NCBI RefSeq assembly: GCF_963678635.1
Contig: NC_087063.1
Location: 29,028,599 to 29,092,598 of the forward strand
DNA: 64,000 nt
Direction of reading: 5' to 3'
Source of the DNA: Symsagittifera roscoffensis
Taxonomy: Eukaryota; Xenacoelomorpha; Acoela; Convolutidae
Below, in pieces: positions 59,501-64,000 of this stretch. The position numbers and the translations under genes are program-made. The notes below the pieces were generated by a model. That model worked only from the letters and a program-made list of their open reading frames with translations, ran no database searches and was not told the origin of the DNA. Position 1 is the first letter of the stretch. Every line of letters starts with the position of its first letter.

Positions 59501-62500
59501 GACTACTCTCGGAAACCCTCAATCCAATGGATGCACTCAACCAAGCGATCATCGACGAAAAAGGCTACTATATCCACCTAAAACTAACAAATATGACTAG
59601 ATCATTCAACACGACAGGAAGTAGCGGTAGAGTGTACAAAAAATTTAATAATGTAAAAAAGAACCAAGCCTGAACATTGAAAGATCAAATACTTGTATGA
59701 AATGAGGTTATGCGTTTACCGAGGGTCATCTGAATGTGTGTCCGGCGAAAGAAATTGATTGTAATATCTGTAAATATAAAGGACATTTTGGAAGACTATG
59801 TAAATCGAAAGGAACAAAACCCGCTGTAAATACTGTAGATGAATCTGTAAACAGTCAGAGTTGTTCATATTCCCAAGAAAACCTTCAAGCAAGAAGCAAC
59901 GAGAATTTTTGCGGAGTGATCAACGCGTGGACCGAAGAGGGGACAAGCGACAACGATAACTATTCTGTTCTTAACATCAGAACAATATACGATACCAATG
60001 GCTTGGAAACCAAGAAATTAGTCAACATCGGACTGGGAGACGATGAGATAGTTAACTTGAACATTCCAGTGGATTCTGCAAGCCCAGTGAGCTTCCTGAA
60101 GCAAAACGTCCTACACGAATTGAAGTTGAGAAGTCCACAATTGAAAATACACCCGGTAGAGAAGAAGACTAGGGAACTATACTGCGGGCTTACCAACCAC
60201 ACAATCAACATCATCGGGAAAGTGATAGTAAGATTACAATCCAATGGATGGATCGCGGACGAAACCCCATTTTTTATCACTTCTGGACATGAGAGGAACA
60301 TCCTGGGAAACGACAACCTACCGAGAATTGGAATCAAGATAGCTCAACGACAGCCTCCACTACCCGTCAAGAACATATCACGCCCAGAGTTGTGTAAGTT
60401 AAACAGTAATTCAGACACAATCCTTACTCTGTATCATAAGTACAAAGGATTTGGGAACAGAGTTGGGAAAAACCATTGGACAGAAAAATTACACATTTTC
60501 ACTCTCCATTCAAACCTATCCAAAGAAAAGGTAGAAGAGTTCCCCTGCATTTACTAGATAACTTAAAGTTGGAAATAAATAGAATGGAAAAAGAGGGGCA
60601 TATTGTGAAGCTAAACAAATGCGGTGAAGATTGTTTCATAAGTCCAATAGTGATTACAAGAAAAGAAGACGGTAGCATCAAGTTGGCATTAGACTCGAAA
60701 CTATTAAATAACCAGATATTCAAGAACAAATATCAAATGCCAAACATACATGAACTGATAGACAACATAGCGCTCCAACTGTCAAGTAAAGAGTCAGGAG
60801 AAGTTTGGTTTAGTAAGCTAGATCTAAAAAATGCGTACAGTCAACTTCAATTATGTACAGACACCAGCAAACAGTGTAACTTTAGTATTGTGGGGGGCGA
60901 AACCACCGGGACGTATAGGTTTTTAACGGGATTTTACGGACTGGGCGATATGCCAAACGAATTCTAGAGGGTGATAGATTTTTTATTAAAAGACATTCCT
61001 TTTACTAATTGTTATACAGACGACATTTTAGTAGCTTCGAAAGGATCATTAAATAAACAGAAAGCGATATTATCAAAAATTTTAAACATTTTGGACAACA
61101 AGAATATGGCGGTAAAATTGGAGAAAAGTGCATTTTTCCAAGTAGAAATAGAATGGCTGGGTTTCAAGATATCGAATTCGGGCGTAAAACCACTGGTGGG
61201 AAAATCAGGTTCGATGAAAAGCCTACCAAATCCCAAAAACATTTCCGAACTAAGGTCATTCCTTGGATCAATCAATCAGTATATGAAATTCGTCCCGAAC
61301 TTGTCATCTCTAAGTTCCCCCTTACGACCACTTCTCGTAAAGAAATCAGTGTACCAATGGAACGACTAGCATACGAAGGCGTTTGAAGAACTAAAACAAC
61401 AGATAGTTAACATCACAGAGAACAACCATTTTGACATAAAAAGGATGTCAAGACTTAAGACAGACGCTTCTCATAGCAGTCTGGGAGCCACCCTAGAACA
61501 ATGGGATGGGGAGAATTGGTTAACAATACATTTGCATCCCGATTTTTAAATAATCACAAAAGTAAATATTCGACTAATGAACTTGAATTGTTGGGAGAAG
61601 TCTGGGCGATGGAGCATTTTAAAAATTACTTGAATGGTAATGACTTCGAAATCGTAACGGACCATAAGGCATTGCTTTCAGCACTAAATGCAAATGAGAG
61701 TAACAAAACTATGCACAGCAGAATAACCCGTTGGGTAAACCGACTTTTACCATTTAATTTTAAGATCAAACACATAACGGGAAAAGAAAAGGGATTTACA
61801 GATTTATTGTCGAGATTACCTTCAGGAAAAGCACCCCCAACCTCCCACTATTATAGCGAATTTGTAGTGGCTACAGTACAAAAGATTGTAGAAAACCTCT
61901 CTGTAAATAGTGATTGTAAAAAGAATAATTGTAAAAAGAACGAATTGTATAATCCAGTGGATGTAAACACGATCAGTAACTTGGATTGTAATAATCCAAT
62001 GGGCGGAAAGAAAGAAGTATCGCTTAGCATCCAACGAACGTTCTTCTCGAATATTCTGAACTACGTAAACAGCACAGTTATAATTTGTAATTCCAATCAC
62101 TCACGTTCAGAGTCTTGTACAAGCGGTTGCGTTCCACTAAATTTATCAAAGTTTGATTTCAATTATTTTGATTTATCAGATAAAATCTTTTTATTTTTTC
62201 TTGCCCAGTTAATACTTTCAATTAATCAGTCGTTCAGATCAAAAAGAAAACAGTCACAAGAAATCATTACATCAGTTAACTTGCTAAAATTTTCCCTCAG
62301 GGCAGAAAATAAAGGAATTTCGTTGAACTTTAATAACGATACAATGTCAGATTTACACAAGAAACTACTAGCCAAATATAAGGGAGATCTCAAGTTACCA
62401 GACATTCCGCTATCCCTTACAGATCATTGCTCAAACAAGCTAATAAAACTGATGTCGGAAGAGACAAAGTCCTAAAGGAGGTGAAGAAGGCAGTAGAGGA

Positions 62501-63090
62501 AGGCAGACCACTGGATAAATTCGGAGCCTACCAAAAGAACTTTCAGAGAGACATTCACGTTAAAGAAGGATTGTTTTTTAACGATAACAAATTGATAATA
62601 CGAGCAGCTCTAAGGTCGCCATTCCTGTCATTACTGCATGAAACACACCCAGGACAGTTCGGGATGAAATCCTTTGCAGAGAACATTTGGTGGCCACATC
62701 TATACCGGGAGATTTACTATCACGGGACAAATTGCATCCAGTGTATCAAGGCCGGTATAACCTAAAAGTGATACTAGGGACAAAAAAATACGGAGAAATT
62801 ACCGATTCTGACCGAACCAAACGAAGAAGTAGATTTAGACTTTGCGGGTCCATTGGACAAAAATTAGGGTAACTCGAAATATCTTTTGCTATTCATCGAC
62901 CGCTTCTCAAAGTTCCCGTCAGCAAAAGTAATGAACAACACCTCGGCTAATTCAATTTTATCTTTCATGACAGATTATTGCCACCTTCACGGATTTCAAA
63001 AATCTATTAGAGCCGACCATGGGTCATGTTTCACTTCTTTCGATTTTAGAAACTTCTGCGAGAAGAACAATATTAACTTAGTTTTATGTA
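59501..63090 (+). mobile_element. Ty3/gypsy copy 4 (fossil, both ends missing, mosaic)
   Basis: Starts at the same gag position as copy 3 and follows it almost exactly until about 61365; beyond that it resembles copy 1 more than copies 2 and 3, for example TGACATAAAAAGGATGTCAA followed by the copy-1 variant. It ends inside integrase near 63090. This mosaic points to unequal crossing-over or gene conversion between copies. Roughly ten breaks; fossil. Confidence 0.8.
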
Positions 63091-63117
63091 CTGTTAGTAG
63101 TATATGAGTGAGCAAGA

Positions 63118-63260
63118 GTGGGGGGTGGTGGGAGACCCCCATGTATTAAGATAGGGAATAGAACATCCGGTCTCCCAGCTATGTATTAAGATTGGGTATA
63201 GAGTCTACACTGTATTAAGGTAGGGAATAGGTTTCCCATGTATTAAGATGGTAGGTTTCA
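63118..63260. repeat. Repeated TGTATTAAGATAGGGAATAG motif
   Basis: The motif occurs four times (near 63143, 63182, 63211 and 63239), with variable spacers. It is the inverted partner of the motif group at 22318-22420, including the adjoining GGTAAG/ATGGTA words. It appears to be the end of a dispersed element; no transposase is seen. Confidence 0.65.
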
Positions 63261-63540
63261 GATGGTAACTTTCAGAAAAATTTTTGGCGCCCAATTTTTT
63301 TGAGCTCGATTTTGCCAATACTTGCGTTTCTTAGCTAACTTCTACGATTTGTGATATGTTAGGACTATCATGTCTTACAAAAATTCGGTATGGTAAATTT
63401 CAGAAGGTAAGTTTCAGAAAATTTTTGGAAAATTTTTAAAGTTTTACTTGCAAATACATTTTTATCTTGAAAAAACAATTTTTTATTAAAAATTGAAAAA
63501 ATTTTTTTGAATGGTAAGTTTCAGGTGGTAAGTTTCGACG
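63254..63540. repeat. Dispersed GGTAAGTTTCAG words
   Basis: ATGGTAAGTTTCAG or one-base variants occur about six times, often as close pairs (63254/63263, 63390/63404, 63512/63526). Non-coding; probably a sub-terminal repeat of the same element as the preceding motif. Confidence 0.55.
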
Positions 63541-63639
63541 AAAATATAGTTTCGATTTAGAGTATGGGATCATAAACTAATATATCACGGAATATTTTTT
63601 TTTTCTCGAAAGAATCTTAAATTCTTATTTCATGTTATT

Positions 63640-63820
63640 TATTTTCCCTCAGGTTATCTGGGGAAAATTGTCAAGAAGGGATTATCTTTGACAGGTTAGT
63701 TATTCCGCTCCACGGGATATCAGGGGAATCTTGACAGCTCCTCACGGTTGATTACTTTTATATCCTACTTAATCTTTTTTCCGCAGGTTATCTGGAGAAC
63801 GGATGACAGGTTCATTACAC
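63640..63820. repeat. Direct repeat around CAGGTTATCTGG
   Basis: CTCAGGTTATCTGGGGAA near 63650 and CGCAGGTTATCTGGAGAA near 63784, each followed within 40 bp by GACAGGTTA or GACAGGTTC, form a two-copy imperfect repeat with a third degenerate member (GGGATATCAGGGGAATC) between. No gene is seen to the window end. Confidence 0.55.
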
Positions 63821-64000
63821 TTGTTAATTTTATGACTTATTTTATCTTTTTTCACATAGTTATCTAACATATTTTTACCTCAACTGGTTTATTTATTCTG
63901 TCATATTTCTTGCTACGATTCATTTCAGTTCTCTTTTATCACTTTGTCTTTAATCTTTAAAAAATTCTTTGAAATTTCCAAATTTTCCAAAAACATTATT

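Noticed and set aside
1-64000. CRISPR arrays, bacterial operons or prokaryotic defence genes
   Set aside because: There are no evenly spaced repeats with unique spacers and no prokaryotic gene packing; the sequence is animal nuclear DNA.

Overview
The window is nuclear DNA of a metazoan, very probably a marine invertebrate. It is strongly AT-rich, has no operon-like packing, and holds one intron-bearing animal gene (calcineurin A) buried in transposable elements. The family-B polymerase and capsid-type proteins resemble, from memory, elements common in cnidarians. The divergent calcineurin, the tRNA-derived SINEs and a candidate GC-AG intron would also fit a fast-evolving group such as larvaceans. 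I cannot place the phylum from this window alone. There is one assembly gap (200 N, 42317-42516).

Layout. 1-6.7 kb: scrambled direct and inverted repeats, an unassigned coding-like stretch, a MITE with 13-bp terminal inverted repeats (4477-5019) and small repeats. 6.7-22.2 kb: one old Polinton-type virus-like element, recognised by two matching terminal inverted repeats and, between them, a family-B DNA polymerase (minus strand), a CRE-rich control region, a small conserved ORF, a packaging ATPase, a pVI-like protein, a capsid protein and an adenain-like protease (all plus strand). It is heavily broken. 22.2-28.1 kb: spacer, a SINE fragment, and the polymerase half of a second Polinton. 28.2-36.2 kb: a tandem array of units of about 2.75 kb, each carrying the small conserved ORF that sits beside the polymerase in the first Polinton. 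36.2-41 kb and 42.5-43.3 kb: further elements (a hAT-like MITE, a palindromic MITE, a SINE with target-site duplication) and decayed relics of the same array unit.

41.1-59.5 kb: the 3' half of a calcineurin A catalytic subunit gene on the minus strand. Four exons lie between 41124 and 43725, with at least one more apparently lost in the gap. The next exon upstream, carrying the VHGGLSP active-site motif, lies more than 11 kb away and is present twice (55414-55521 and 59370-59477), each copy sandwiched between truncated Ty3/gypsy fragments. The exon is phase 1 at both ends, so either copy, both or neither could be spliced in without changing frame. Four Ty3/gypsy copies (44167-63090) fill this intron region. 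Copies 1 and 2 share an LTR. The exon-plus-Ty3 unit is tandemly repeated with an offset of 3956 bp. The window ends in short repeated motifs (63.1-64 kb). The calcineurin N-terminal exons must lie beyond the right edge.
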